From positions 496,001-560,000 of the forward strand of contig JAVYIG010000064.1 in NCBI GenBank assembly GCA_035222895.1: a DNA stretch of 64,000 bases. Reading direction: 5' to 3'. Origin of the DNA: Strongylocentrotus droebachiensis (Eukaryota > Echinodermata > Echinoidea > Camarodonta > Strongylocentrotidae). Position 1 is the stretch's first letter. Each line of letters opens with the position of its first letter. The notes under the pieces were generated by a model that was not told the DNA's origin, did not search any database, and saw only the letters and a list, made by a program, of their open reading frames with translations. The position numbers and the translations under genes are program-made. Positions 12,691 to 23,565 of this stretch are shown here, piece after piece.

Positions 12691-14094
12691 TCCTCTGATA
12701 GTAAACCCAACTAGTAATGCTATGTCTGCAGCTACAGCCCTTGTATATACATTATTTACATGTCCTGCTGCAATGATTACTACCGTCATATATGACTTTA
12801 CTATAATCATATTCATCTCTGACCATTTAAAAGAAGGATATTGTGACACATTTCATAAAATCTCACACTTTGAAGATAATTTCAATATCTAAGCATACAT
12901 TACTAAGCCTTCTTTATGCAGAAAAACAATTTTAAAATGAGATAAACTCTGTATTTATACAATTATATTTTATTGGCCAATTATCTTCCACAACATCGAT
13001 TGATATTGATCAGAAAGTTGCTAAACAGTAAACAGCAACAGTTTTCACATTGATTTCAGCTAATAAACTATCACTCACTGTCATGACTATAGGTTAATCT
13101 CGACGGGTTTATTTGACATTCTACAGGTACCTTATGATGACATCGTTATGTGATAGTTTAAACATCTTTTCCAACTTCACACAACTTTTACATATTTACA
13201 ATGCTTCCATTACGTATAGCCGAATCATTTTAATATGCATTTATAGTCACTGATCCGAACTAATGTCTTTTGATCTACACGTTCGCAAACATTTAAAAAA
13301 CTTCAATTTCAGGAATTGAAGCATATTCCATTATTAAACATCATTTTGTCATGATCAAAAAGCAAATCCAAATATTTCATCTCACTGTCTTAAACTAAGG
13401 AGCATTATCCACCCATGCCCTCTTTTCACATTTATCCAAGAGGGGAAAGATTAAAAATCCACCTAAAACATCAGCATTCGTTGTAATACATCTCCTATTA
13501 AACGCTCTACAATCGGGCGAAAATGTATATGGAGATATAAGTAACCCCCTAAGGGTAAAAAGGGAGGTTTCATACCATGTAAAATGAATTATAGTTCATC
13601 ACAAACCCCCAGCCATAGTCTCAACGACCTCATAGGCAAGCAAACCCCATTCTTGACATGTTTAAACAATGTGTTTGACTTTTGTTTTCATAGGCAAACA
13701 CTGGATGGCGCATTCAACCCTGGTCTGTTTTCATTTCGATCTATACAACCAGTCCAAGTGTCCTGGTCTTTCTCTCCTTTTTATTGATTTGTACCTTGGC
13801 GCTACCATAGTCTATACCCTTGAAGAAAAAAAAATCAGAAAATTGCATTCGAGTCTGGTCGAATCATGTCAAGAAACTATTTCCAGCATAATACCCTCAG
13901 AAATATCAGCTTTCGGGTGAACGACGACTCGGGCTGTATTCTTGCATCAAACGCCAGAGTATTTAGAGTATTAAACAGCTATTGATCTCATTTAATCCGA
14001 TCGGTAAATTGCCCGAAGGCCGAGACAATTATATACGGAAAAAAAGTGCGACATGTTAAGACTTTTTTTAGGCGTGTGTAATTGTTATTGGTGA
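12691..14094. other. Intronic stretch, nothing recognised
   Basis: AT-rich sequence with short open frames at 13584-13920 on the plus strand that show no domain and begin at TTG or weak ATG codons. No repeat, RNA gene or transposon structure was seen. Confidence 0.5.
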
Positions 14095-14215
14095 CATGTC
14101 GAGAGAGCCGCGGTCATGCAACTTGGTGGGTGCGGTGAAGTGAGTCTCCACGCCTGGACGCTCCCGGCCGATGAGCGGGGACTGCCCGTCGACTTGACTC
14201 GATACGATTCGCTGC
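14095..14215. promoter_or_regulatory. GC-richer island 1.2 kb downstream of the Hox1 donor
   Basis: CpG-containing, GC-rich segment (GAGAGAGCCGCGGTCATGCA; CTCCCGGCCGATGAGCGGGG) inside AT-rich intron. No homopolymer or tandem structure explains the composition. Candidate intronic cis-regulatory module; inference from composition only. Confidence 0.3.
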
Positions 14216-15367
14216 TTAACAGACATTCACCGTTTTTCTCGTTATTGTAGCAATTTTTTATTTGGCTATAAATACACACTTAAGTGCATTTTTTATTGTC
14301 AAAATCACCTGCAGTTTAGCAGTTTATCGTTTTGCGAGCTGAAAGAAGCGATTTTCAGGTGTACATGCAGGATTTTCCACTTGATGAAAACAGAAACTTG
14401 ATTTTATACAATTTCCTCATCTTTTATTTTTAATTTTAATTTATTAGTCCTTTCATCTAATTAATTCATCAACGCCGTCTAGTGAATTCGGCATTTATTT
14501 AAAAAGCAAATGATACACATGCCAACGACTGTATTTTACTATGATAAAAATATATATTTAATAAACTTCGACCATGCTCTTCTATCATAACAATATAAAA
14601 GAAGCAATCACATTGGTAGATCGTCAATATATATAGATATAACTATTGCAATTAGTAATTCCATCATTATATCATCATTAATTTCATTATTGTATGAAAA
14701 TCTCAGTTTATCATTTGTTGCATAATTACAGCAAAATACTATTTGATAACAACAAACCTTTTTATACACTACTAAATCTATTCAGTGACTCACGCAGTCG
14801 TTGTCTGTAAAATAAGCGCATAAATCGTTAAGGTATTGTCATTCGCCGAAAGCAATATTCGAGCCTCTTATATCAATCGCAATAAAATATGAGGAAGCAC
14901 CGGGCATCATCGTAATTTTTACAAATCATCAGGTATTTGTTCTCAAATTGCCGCTGATCTACTGGGTAGTGTATTTAGTGTAGTGCGCCCTAAGCCAAGA
15001 TAAGCTGGAGCAGCTTACCGTAAATCTTCCCCTATGGCGATAATATGTAACAAGCACGCAGAATGCACGCTCATTTCTCTTGTTTTGATTAAGCGTTATG
15101 ATTTGTTGTGTGTCTTATGCTTCTGTGTGATGGTATTCGAGCTAGGTCCCTACGATGTCAAGAAAGGATGCTGGAAATGGGTTTTAACGCCTGGGCTTGG
15201 CGGGAGGGCCTAACATGAATATTAAAGATACGAACTGCTAGTCGAGCGCGACATCTCGATCGACGTTCGACCTCTTTCAATGTACACGCGCTGCAAGTCG
15301 CATGTCATCACAACAATGCACATCCTTTAAGAAAAGAAAATGAGGCAAAATACAGAAATGTCTTGAG

Positions 15368-15376
15368 ACTGACCTG
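15368..15376 (-). other. Splice donor of Hox1 exon 1
   Basis: On the minus strand the exon ends ...CCC AAA ACA G with the junction CAG|gtcagt, a good match to the metazoan donor consensus. It falls just after the KRNPPKT motif, the expected site of the Hox1 intron, and leaves a phase-1 junction (first base of a Gly or similar codon). The first intron base is 15373. Reading through adds GQSQDISVFCLIFFS and a stop, which resembles no Hox protein. Confidence 0.85.
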
Positions 15377-16088
15377 TTTTGGGAGGATTTCTTTTTATCC
15401 TCATCCATTTGTAAAGACCACCTTCCCCTGATGGTGACTGCGCCTCGCCATTCGAGCTGGATGTTGGCGACCTCCCGTTCGTAATGGCAGTCGCTCTCGT
15501 CTCATCGTCCGTCGCAGCTCCGTTAGAGCCTATTGGTTGTCCGCTGGTCGGTTCTTGCCCGGACCCCAACGCACACGACGTTGGTGACGGTGAATCAAGG
15601 TTCGTTATCGACGGCGAATCGCTATTGTAGCTACCATTAAAGTTGACCCCCGACGTCGCACACGACACCGCCGACGTGGGACTTCGGACATGTTTGTGGA
15701 TGTGGGGGTATTCGGTCTCGGAGTTCCCGTAATGATTGACGGAACCGGGGTAGGCATACGCCGAACGGTTATAAACATAGTTCATACTGGACATCGAGTT
15801 GCAGGTCGATGGCGGGTTGTAATCGTGGAGACGATGTCGACTATCACCGAGGTGTGAGTACGAGTTAGTGGTGCTTTGAACTCCGATGCCCGATACGAGA
15901 TGGCCATCGAATCCTTGCGGGTCGAGGCCCCCGTACGACTTGGCATGGCCCTGGTAGAGCCCTACCCCCTGCGATACGGCAGCGCTGCAATAATCAAGCC
16001 CTCTCACTCCAGAATACATGCTGGTTTGATCTGGTGAGGTATAGTCGGCATACGGTGTGCTAGCAGTCGTCGTCGACGATTTATCCAT
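15374..16088 (-). CDS. Hox1: Hox1 (labial-class homeobox gene), coding exon 1, partial gene
   Basis: Encodes the N-terminal 238 residues of an anterior Hox transcription factor, a nuclear DNA-binding protein expected to pattern anterior structures with PBC/Exd partners. The start is ATG at 16086-16088 in a strong context (GGCCATGG), the first in-frame ATG; a TTG 12 bases upstream is ignored. Residues 1-70 are Tyr/Gly/Ser-rich, 72-125 Tyr/Asn-rich, 136-222 a Ser/Pro/Thr/Gly linker. Residues 225-238 read LYKWMRIKRNPPKT: Trp228 is the PBC-binding hexapeptide Trp, and the KRNPPKT tail is characteristic of Hox1/labial and unlike the YPWM of most other Hox groups. The exon ends in phase 1 at CAG|gtcagt, where Hox genes normally have their intron between hexapeptide and homeodomain. 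Without splicing the frame stops 15 codons later. The homeodomain exon is not in the window. Lys rather than Asp/Glu before the Trp is a small lineage difference. The group-1 call is very likely; orthology rests on the hexapeptide only. Confidence 0.93.
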
Positions 16089-16600
16089 GGCCAGAATCAA
16101 GTCCGCCGATTGAGAGTAATGACGGTATATTCCGACCAGTTCGAGCTGCCAGTCTGGATTTGGTTGTAATGATAAATGACTGTTGGTTTGTCTCTCTCTC
16201 TAGGTGGGCGCCGGCACGGGCCCAATATGTGTGGATGGCAACCAACCACGTGATACCGGTCCACCAATCAGTGTTGACTTTACGAGTGGTGAAGAGTTTG
16301 GCGCTGGTTTTAGGCTCCCATACACACACATATCATGCATGGAGTACTTTGAAATCAATGTTTACATCGGGGATCTGTAAGAAAGCAGAAATATTTTTCC
16401 AAACACTGAGAAGCCAAGCCACAAGTCGGGATCAATGTCTTTATTGGTTTAGGCACGTGCCTACCAAAATTATCATCCACGTCGCTTTCCTGCTTCACCA
16501 ATCAACCAAAATAAATATATATAACACCATATTATAACCCAAAATAGTTACACTGTCATTATCATATCGAAAACATGAAATAAACATAATTCCCTTTAAA
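16089..16600 (-). promoter_or_regulatory. Presumed 5' UTR and proximal promoter of Hox1
   Basis: This sequence lies directly upstream of the Hox1 start codon. Visible elements are a CACGTG E-box near 16247, a CCAAT-type motif (ACCAATCAG on the plus strand near 16264), a GC-rich stretch with GGGCGCC near 16203-16220, and a short CT/GA tract near 16190-16202. A minimal upstream ATG near 16321 (three codons, then stop) would form a tiny uORF if transcribed. No convincing TATA box lies at a plausible distance; TATA-like bases near 16120-16129 are too close to the ATG. The transcription start cannot be placed from sequence alone. Confidence 0.45.
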
Positions 16601-16778
16601 ATAAAACGAAAAATAAATAAATAAAAAATGAAAAATTAAATCTTTAACATTTAAGTGCTCACTTTTTTGTTTTTAATTACAATAATTAATTAGTAGGGTT
16701 ATTGTTCTTCCTGAAAGTATATCATTAATGTATTAAAATAGCGCATTTTCCATTTACATGTTTAAATGCGCGTTACAC

Positions 16779-16934
16779 TCATGTTATCAACAACAAAAAC
16801 TGAGTGTAGAGAAATTTATAAAAGGTATTGAGAGACTGCTGGTTACGAAGAAATCTGGCCGGTACGTTATTCCACAGTTTGGGAGCAGCAGTTGTGAATG
16901 CCATTAATCGTAATGATGTTTTGCTTCTTAAATA
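16779..16934 (-). pseudogene. LINE reverse-transcriptase C-terminal relic
   Basis: Fifty-one open codons and a stop (TGA at 16779-16781) on the minus strand. They contain AAPKLWNNVPARFLRNQQSL followed by NTFYKFLYTQF, the typical C-terminal tail of CR1/L2/I-like non-LTR retrotransposon ORF2 (consensus form: A-P-x-L-W-N-x-L-P, then SLxxFKxxLK). Only this tail is recognisable; upstream the frame degenerates within about 15 codons. A dead 3' fragment, as 5'-truncated LINE insertions usually are. It lies about 0.7 kb upstream of the Hox1 start codon in the same orientation. Confidence 0.8.
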
Positions 16935-18892
16935 CATGTTTACTGACGTTTAGAAAATGGCCTTAATACACCACCGACATACTACATAAAATTATGCTAG
17001 ATACTTCATCATAAGTTTGCAGTTGCATCAAATATTATAAAATATTACCAGTAACATTTAAACAAGAACCGTTAACTTAATCAGATTGCTTTCGAAAGTG
17101 CCACATGTTAAGGTCAAGAAATTATTCGTGTAGTTGATTAGTGATAAGATGTTTATGCATTGTTGCATTATAAATTACAAGGGGGTGTAATTTTGAATAC
17201 CTCTATCTTTCAATGAAGAATTTAGATCGTTTTATGCTGAATCATTTCCCTTTTTAACCAACGCTTTAACATTATGAAACTGCACCCCTGCAGTCCCACA
17301 CATGCATTATTACGTGGAGATGGGGCGATTTTTCTGCACGTCAAACATCAGCGCTCGCAGTAATTGAAAACCACTTTACGCAGTAAGCGTATTGGAACAC
17401 ACACGGTTAGAATCTCATGGTTCTATTTACCCATTCCATTCATTCAAATGATTATAACAAGGCGAAATGACCCCCTTTCTAGAAAAAAAGGAAGAGATCT
17501 ATAATTATCACGATATTACTCATTCTTTTATTTGCCAGATAATTATCAGCACTGTGGGATAGATAGTACAGCGGCGGGTGGTATGAACATGATACGCGGC
17601 GAACAGGTGTGTTCTGTCTCACATGCATACACAACCGGGACTTATAACGTTTGCAACGTCATCAAAAATATATTATCAATGATCAGAGATATTAAAATAG
17701 GGAGATAAAATTAGATCATTTAAAAGTGCACAAAACCTCTCCATTGATGTACAGGTATAGATAGCACTACTAACCTGGCAATATTAAATGCCATAGTCTT
17801 ATCTCTACACTTAAGCGTGATATCAAATGCATTCGATAACATCGCTCATAACCTAGAATCTTTTATTCAGGTTTGAATACCTTTAATGGTGAATTGTAAG
17901 ACATATCCCATGCTTATAATTGGTAAAACAATGAAATGTTCATTAAAAAAAAAAATGATATAAACACGTAATCTTATTTAAGGTTGTTGCCAGCAGTTTG
18001 AATCGTGAACCAAGTTGGTCTTATTTTATAGTTCTTATATTTATGAAATTTAATTACCTTATCTAGTTTTGTATTTGACTAGAAGTGTAAGTTTGTTTTC
18101 ACTAATTTTGAATTTTCCTTAACTTGTGCTTGATTGATGGCGATTTCGTTCTTCAACCATTTGCGACAAAAGAGTGGTTGTGTTATACAAAATACTTGTA
18201 TTTTTTAAATCAAAATATTAAGACTAAATGTATAATGACTACATAGTATTGAATGTCCACTATATGAAAAATGTCCCCTCAGATTTCGGACACTACCAAA
18301 GAATGCTACACAAAACTATGACCAAAAGGAAAAATAAAACAAAACCAAATACAAAATAGAGCAGAAGTCGGTAAATAGCGAATAAAATGATTAAACCAGA
18401 CGCGGTCAATTTTTGATGACCTAGATATCTATTTCTATTCACTATTCACGACTCTATACTCACTCCATTAGTATTACGACCATTTCCTTTGAAGTCGCCC
18501 TATACATTAGGTCAATTGTATCTAGATTTAGTACCCAAATCCTTGTGATATTCCAGATATGTACTGCACGTTTTTCCTCCGACAATTTTAAGAATAGTAA
18601 ATTACACTTGACGTACCACACGAGCGGTTTAATGCGTCGAGCAAAGACTCCTCATATAGTGTGTTCATATATCGATGACGTTTGTGTGTTTACATTTCTG
18701 GGATAAATTATTTTAGGTTTCAGTGGTGTTTAAAAGAACCAAAGATACATGTAAACAAATAGAAGAAGAAAAACAGCAACCAAAGGAAGACAAAAAAGGT
18801 AACAAGTGATAAAATGAACTAAAAGACGGCATCTGTAAGTTTTCTGCATTTTCTGCAACGTTACGTTTTACTGATAAAAATGTGAATCCTTA
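16935..18892. other. Upstream intergenic stretch, nothing recognised
   Basis: AT-rich sequence between the LINE relic and the CpG-dense transposon-like element. No open frame, repeat or RNA gene that I can support. Confidence 0.5.
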
Positions 18893-19582
18893 AGGCCCGG
18901 TCACACAGCCTTTCGCGTCTGTATCGCGGGTAAAATTTCGCGATTTTTTTTTGCCCGCGGTTGCCCGTGGTGGAAAATGTGCAAAATTGGCTTACCCGCG
19001 GTTTACCCGTGGTATGCCCGCGGAACAGACGCCGGCGACTGTTCCGCGTCCTTATCGCGGGTGAAGCGCGGCGGTACCGCGGCCTACCACGGGTATAATA
19101 AAGCAGCCGAACCGGGCTGTAGAAATCATAACCGCTCCGTGCTTACACGCGGTACACACGCTAATGCACGTGATAACAACGCCGCGGTACAGACGCGGAA
19201 CAAACGTGCTATGACCGTGCTCCACCCGCGATTACCCGCTAAAATTTCGCGTCCTACCGCGTGTAACCACGTCTTAACCGCGGCCGTAGCACGTCCTAGC
19301 ACGTTCGTTCCGCGTCTGTACCGCGTCTTTACCGCGTGTGTACCACGTGTACCACGTGTACCGCCCGCGATTACCCGCGGTCTAAATTTTTGGGCAGCCC
19401 AAAACTTTTTCGCGCGGCCAACCGCGTGTGAATTTCTTACCGCGTGTAACGACGAGTAAAGTACGGCTGTATCGCGTCTTTATCGCGACTTCAAAGCGTC
19501 CAACAGCGTCTGCTTCACGGGCAGAAATTTTTGGCCGTGATTCGGCCGCGATACGCCCGTGGAGGGCTGTGTGACCGGGCCT
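18893..19582. mobile_element. 690-bp CpG-dense non-autonomous DNA transposon, TTA target duplication
   Basis: Both ends carry the perfect 18-bp terminal inverted repeat AGGCCCGGTCACACAGCC, with weaker pairing inward (GTATCGCGG in both arms). TTA flanks both sides (18890-18892 and 19583-19585), a 3-bp duplication as made by PIF/Harbinger elements, so that superfamily is the best tentative guess. The interior is packed with degenerate CCGCGG, TACCGCG, TTACCCGCGG and ACCACGTGT motifs in both orientations and is extremely CpG-rich compared with its surroundings. A 160-codon open frame at 18977-19459 starts and ends within this repetitive interior and matches no transposase; it is an artefact of composition. 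Confidence 0.85.
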
Positions 19583-19585
19583 TTA

Positions 19586-21230
19586 CTGTTGAATAAACTG
19601 GAAATAAGAAGAAGATTACAAATAACAGAATAACAAAATACCATAGAAACAAAATAGACAAAAGATATGTAGAAAGGAACTACATGTAGGTCAATGAGAG
19701 TGAAGGAAGAAAGACGAACAAAGAAGGAGACAAGAAGATTAGAATTAAAAACAAATGAGAAGGGAACCTAATAAACGATAAGAAGCAGAAAGATAAAAAT
19801 GTAAAAAGAAGACAACTGACATGAAAACTAGACAAGAGGGTAGAATGGGGAAAGCGTTAGCAATAAAGAATTGCCATTTGAAGTGAAGAGGGCGCACCAT
19901 AAAGACGATTCCACCGCTCGCCCGGTTGTCACGCCATTATATTACAGCGTTCTAAAATATATTCTAATATGCTTTAGACAGTGATAGATATATACGTTGT
20001 TTTCTCTTTGTTTAGTCTATAATTCGAAGTTTTTGCGTATGAGGTGAGAGCAATGAACAATATAAATGGAGGCATGTGTAATTTGGCATGATTTCATTAT
20101 GATTCTGAGGTCTAATCTAAATTTTAAAAACGTGTTTTGGGCGGCACATCTTCGTAAACTATTGATTAAATTCGACATTATTTGGGATATAATATTTGAA
20201 ATAGTTATTATTTGGCTGAAGTTCGTGTTTCTATAGCCACGGATAAGTGCAGTGCTTACAAAAGGGTGAGAGCTGAAACTCTGCTAGAGGAAAGAAAAAA
20301 TATATGGTACGATCGTCACTTCGTATCAGAAATCATGACGATTGTCTTGAAAAATCAACCCCTCCACCTTCTTTCTTCTCTTAAAAAATCGATGACAATA
20401 AGCACAATGGTGGATATTAAATGTCATTCTCTGGAGAGGAATTATAGCTACTTTTTGAAAAGATGGAATTGAACCTACGGCGCCGGCACGGAGTTAAAAT
20501 GCTGTTCGGGATCAGACCTCTAAGCACAATTCAAACTTTTCTTTTACAATCACCAGTCTTAAGGGGCGACAATCGTAAATTTTATGCGGGAAGCTGTAGA
20601 AATGTTTCATGTCCCAATTAACTCGAATCATATCGCGAGAGTGACTCTGTTCTCTATTGTTAATCAGAGAAGGGTGTGTAGGCACGGTTAATCGGACTCA
20701 AATGGGTGCCCATTTTTTTTTTGAGTGGAAAATCGCACCTATTTAGAGTATAAATAATCCATGTTTGTTGAATAGGTGCAAAGCCAGTTCATGGTCGGAC
20801 AAGAGCCCACGAACACGATGAAAAGAATTTGTTCTCGTTAAAATATGGTAAATACAAACTGACATTAACCATGCATAGTGTACACAGTATGACCACACAA
20901 TGATTATAATAGGAAATAATTATCTGCTTCAAAAATGTAATTCGACACTTATGAACAGCAGAAGTGACTTAATAACTATTTTATTTTAATGATGTAAGTT
21001 AATGAGGTTATAACGTTGGTCTATTAAACAAAGTGGCACAACATCTGCCTGTAATGTATATAGGCATGATGACACAATTCTTAATATTTCATAAGTTATT
21101 GTAAGAGGAAATATAAAAATCATGATATATGTAATTCAACCAGTTGCATAAGGTTTTGAATGCCATTCCCTTATTCGTGGTAATAGCACTGAACTTATAT
21201 CTTTTCAATTCTGTATTTATATTTATTGGT
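19586..21230. other. Intergenic stretch, nothing recognised
   Basis: A-rich sequence at 19600-19860, otherwise AT-rich unique-looking DNA. The open frame at 20212-20472 begins at TTG and shows no domain. Confidence 0.5.
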
Positions 21231-21342
21231 TTCATTTTATTATTATTTGTGTTTATTATTAGTATTATTATTGTCATTGTCATTGTTATTATCATTATTA
21301 GTATTGTTATTATTATTATTATTATTATTCATGGGGGGGGGG
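21231..21342. repeat. (ATT)n-rich microsatellite ending in G10
   Basis: Interrupted TTA/ATT/GTT triplets, with a pure (ATT)n stretch at about 21308-21330, then ATG and a 10-base G run (21333-21342). Ile/Val-rich frames on either strand are artefacts. Confidence 0.9.
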
Positions 21343-22049
21343 CGGGCAACTATCAATCGACTTGCCTAAGGGTAAATATTGTTTGAATACCATTGCAATC
21401 TGCACATTACTCAAATTTCAGGAGACTCCCCGTTTAGTTCTAAAATTCCGCTTTTAATGAGGGTGGGGAAACTGCCCTTCTATATGAAATCCAATTTCCT
21501 TAATTCCCTCCACCCCCTATTTAAACCCGAACTTTGTTACCTTGTATTTTGCCGATAGCCTATGATAATTTACCGTCAACATGGCAGCAGGGATTTTAAC
21601 GGGGGCGTCACCCACCTTATTCCTTCCAGCGATGCATGGCCTCGCCATTTTGCTATTAAGCACACGGTATGAATTGAATTTAAGATTATCGGTCAAATGA
21701 ATGAATTTAAAAAGCAATGTATTGGTGTTAAGATCTCAAGTTTTAAATATCAAAGCATTAAAATGAACATACAAATAACATTTCAGAAGAAAATAGAAAC
21801 TTCTTTCAATGTCATTGTTTTGTATCGATTCTACTCAATGTTCAAGTTATGGTTCAGTAAAGAAATTGAATGAACCGTGCTAAACATATTTAAAGATATT
21901 TACGTGATATCTCATGTTCTATTTTGATATTGGCTGTAATGAACTTTTGTGTAATTATCTGACAGGTACGCCAAATTGAAGCCATCGCAAAGATTTTGTC
22001 TTTGCCTAAGTCTCCCCACCCAGCGTTCTAAAAGTGGTTTCGTACGAAT

Positions 22050-22075
22050 CGCGCGCGCGCACACACACACACATA
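22050..22075. repeat. (GC)n(AC)n microsatellite
   Basis: GCGCGCGCGC passes directly into ACACACACACAC. Confidence 0.85.
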
Positions 22076-23185
22076 CAGGTAAAACCTGCCAAATGGGGAT
22101 ATAATATCTTTAACTATGTAATTGGGGATATTGGAATTTGAGGTGTTTTTATAAAGATTCATTTTCTTTGATTAATGTTACTCCAAATAAATGAATATAA
22201 TTACATTTTGTCAAAGAATAACAAGAGTTTAGCCACCTTTTTTTTTATGTGAGAGTTTACTTCAAATGGCGCTGTTCATTTATCAGAATTTTAAAATCTT
22301 AGATGATACGCAATGTAGCGCTCGAAAGTGTGGCGTCCTACAGAAAACGGGTAGAAGACTCCTCTCGGGTCACTTTTACCAAAATTAGCAACATAATTAT
22401 AAGAAACTTTCCAACTGGGGATATCCACAGTTGCCAGTGTATTCCCACTAGGAAGTTATCATCGTGGCCCGGGATATAATTAACTTTTTTTTGGTATAAA
22501 TCTGACAAAAAACACTCATTGGGTGCCCATAATGATACTGAATGTGAAGATGTTGTTTAAACAATGCTATAAGTCTACTAAGCTTAGGTGATTTCGTGCT
22601 TTCGGTGTAAACGTGACATCTTAACACTCTGATCAAAGGTTAGTGCTATCTTCTTGAAAGATTCGATATAATATTGAACATTCACAAAGTTGTACAATAT
22701 CTATAAAGTGAAATAACAATGTGAATCATAATGTCATAAACGCCACAAGAGAATACAGAATAGAGTCAATAATGAGATTTTCAAAATTAAGGTAGACACG
22801 AACATGACTGTTGAGTGTCCGACCGAAGGCGGAGAAGGATATTATGCTCTAAATAGGAAGATATTTAATAACAAATGGGGGATCCTTTGAAAGCGCACCG
22901 CACTGTGAACATGCAATTATCGGAGGCATCACGTTCTCTTTATAGGCGATTATTTCACGTTTCATCATCAACCTTTCGTCTTGATAATGAATATATAAGA
23001 TTCGCAAGGAAAACGTGCTAAAGTGCATATCCTTGTCGGCTTAGGCGCAGAAAGTCTCGGCTCAGACACAGCTCAAGGTGGACCCCGCAAGGCCGAGTTC
23101 CCCCACGTGAAAGTAAGAAAAAGAATAAGTACATTTCGCGCCGGCTTGTCATAGGAAAATGAAATCAATTAGAAAGTATGGTTGA

Positions 23186-23236
23186 GAGAGAGAGAGAGCG
23201 AGAAAGCGAGATTGGTAGAGAGAGAGAGAGAGAGAT
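23186..23236. repeat. Interrupted (GA)n microsatellite
   Basis: Two GA runs are separated by GCGAGAAAGCGAGATTGGTA. Confidence 0.85.
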
Positions 23237-23501
23237 ATACTAGTCGTGCGACATCAGCCGATAAATTAGTCAGTTAAATGATTCTTTTCCCGCCTCGGTC
23301 CGTGTGCGATTATTTGAGTGCCTTCTTGATTGATTTTTGTTAACTATTGCAATTACAACCCATGAAATTGAAGCGCATTTATCTGGAAGTTGAGCGGTCA
23401 TAGTCATGAGATGCTCTGCTAAACACGTTTGTAATCAGATAATAGTGACCCAACACTTTGCTCCAACGACACATGCTTCGGTCTTTATTTCGTCAAAGAT
23501 A

Positions 23502-23565
23502 TAGGGTTAGAGTTAGAATTAGATATGGTTGGGGTTAGGGTTCGAATTAGGGTTAGGGTTAGGGT
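23502..23565 (+). repeat. Interstitial telomere-like TTAGGG tract
   Basis: Reads TAGGGTTAGAGTTAG, then GGGGTTAGGGTTCGAATTAG and GGTTAGGGTTAGGGTC: several exact TTAGGG units and degenerate versions over about 64 bases. TTAGGG is the animal telomere repeat. The tract is too short and decayed to be a telomere. Confidence 0.8.

Larger units (their letters stand above)
1191..15373 (-). other. Hox1 intron 1 (5' portion), no coding exon recognised
   Basis: This is the stretch downstream of the Hox1 donor. I searched the minus strand for the codons of the homeodomain third helix (reverse complement of TGG-TTY-CAR-AAY followed by two Arg codons and ATG) and found no match. The region is AT-rich and stop-dense in all frames apart from low-complexity tracts. 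The 52-bp array at 1-1190 would also be intronic if exon 2 lies further left. Intron status is inferred from the orphan donor. Confidence 0.6.

Noticed and set aside
12152..12892. 246-codon open frame rich in Thr, Ser, Tyr and Leu
   Set aside because: Created by period-3 CTA/ACC repeats that lack stop codons; the opposite strand and other frames are also open, and no domain is present.
15327..16100. Reading Hox1 exon 1 as a complete 257-residue single-exon protein
   Set aside because: The upstream start is TTG; the first ATG is at 16088. Sequence after the CAG|gtcagt donor is intronic, and the homeodomain would be missing.
16081..16329. 82-codon minus-strand frame overlapping the Hox1 start
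   Set aside because: Starts at GTG, is in a different frame from Hox1 and has no domain; it lies in the presumed 5' UTR and promoter.
16160..16537. 125-codon plus-strand frame antisense to the Hox1 promoter, near a TCTCTCTCTCTAG acceptor-like site
   Set aside because: Begins at TTG, no recognisable domain. The acceptor-like CT tract is a short microsatellite; an antisense transcript is possible but unsupported.
18977..19459. 160-codon open frame in GC-rich DNA
   Set aside because: Lies wholly inside the CpG-dense repetitive interior of the 690-bp transposon-like element and resembles no transposase.
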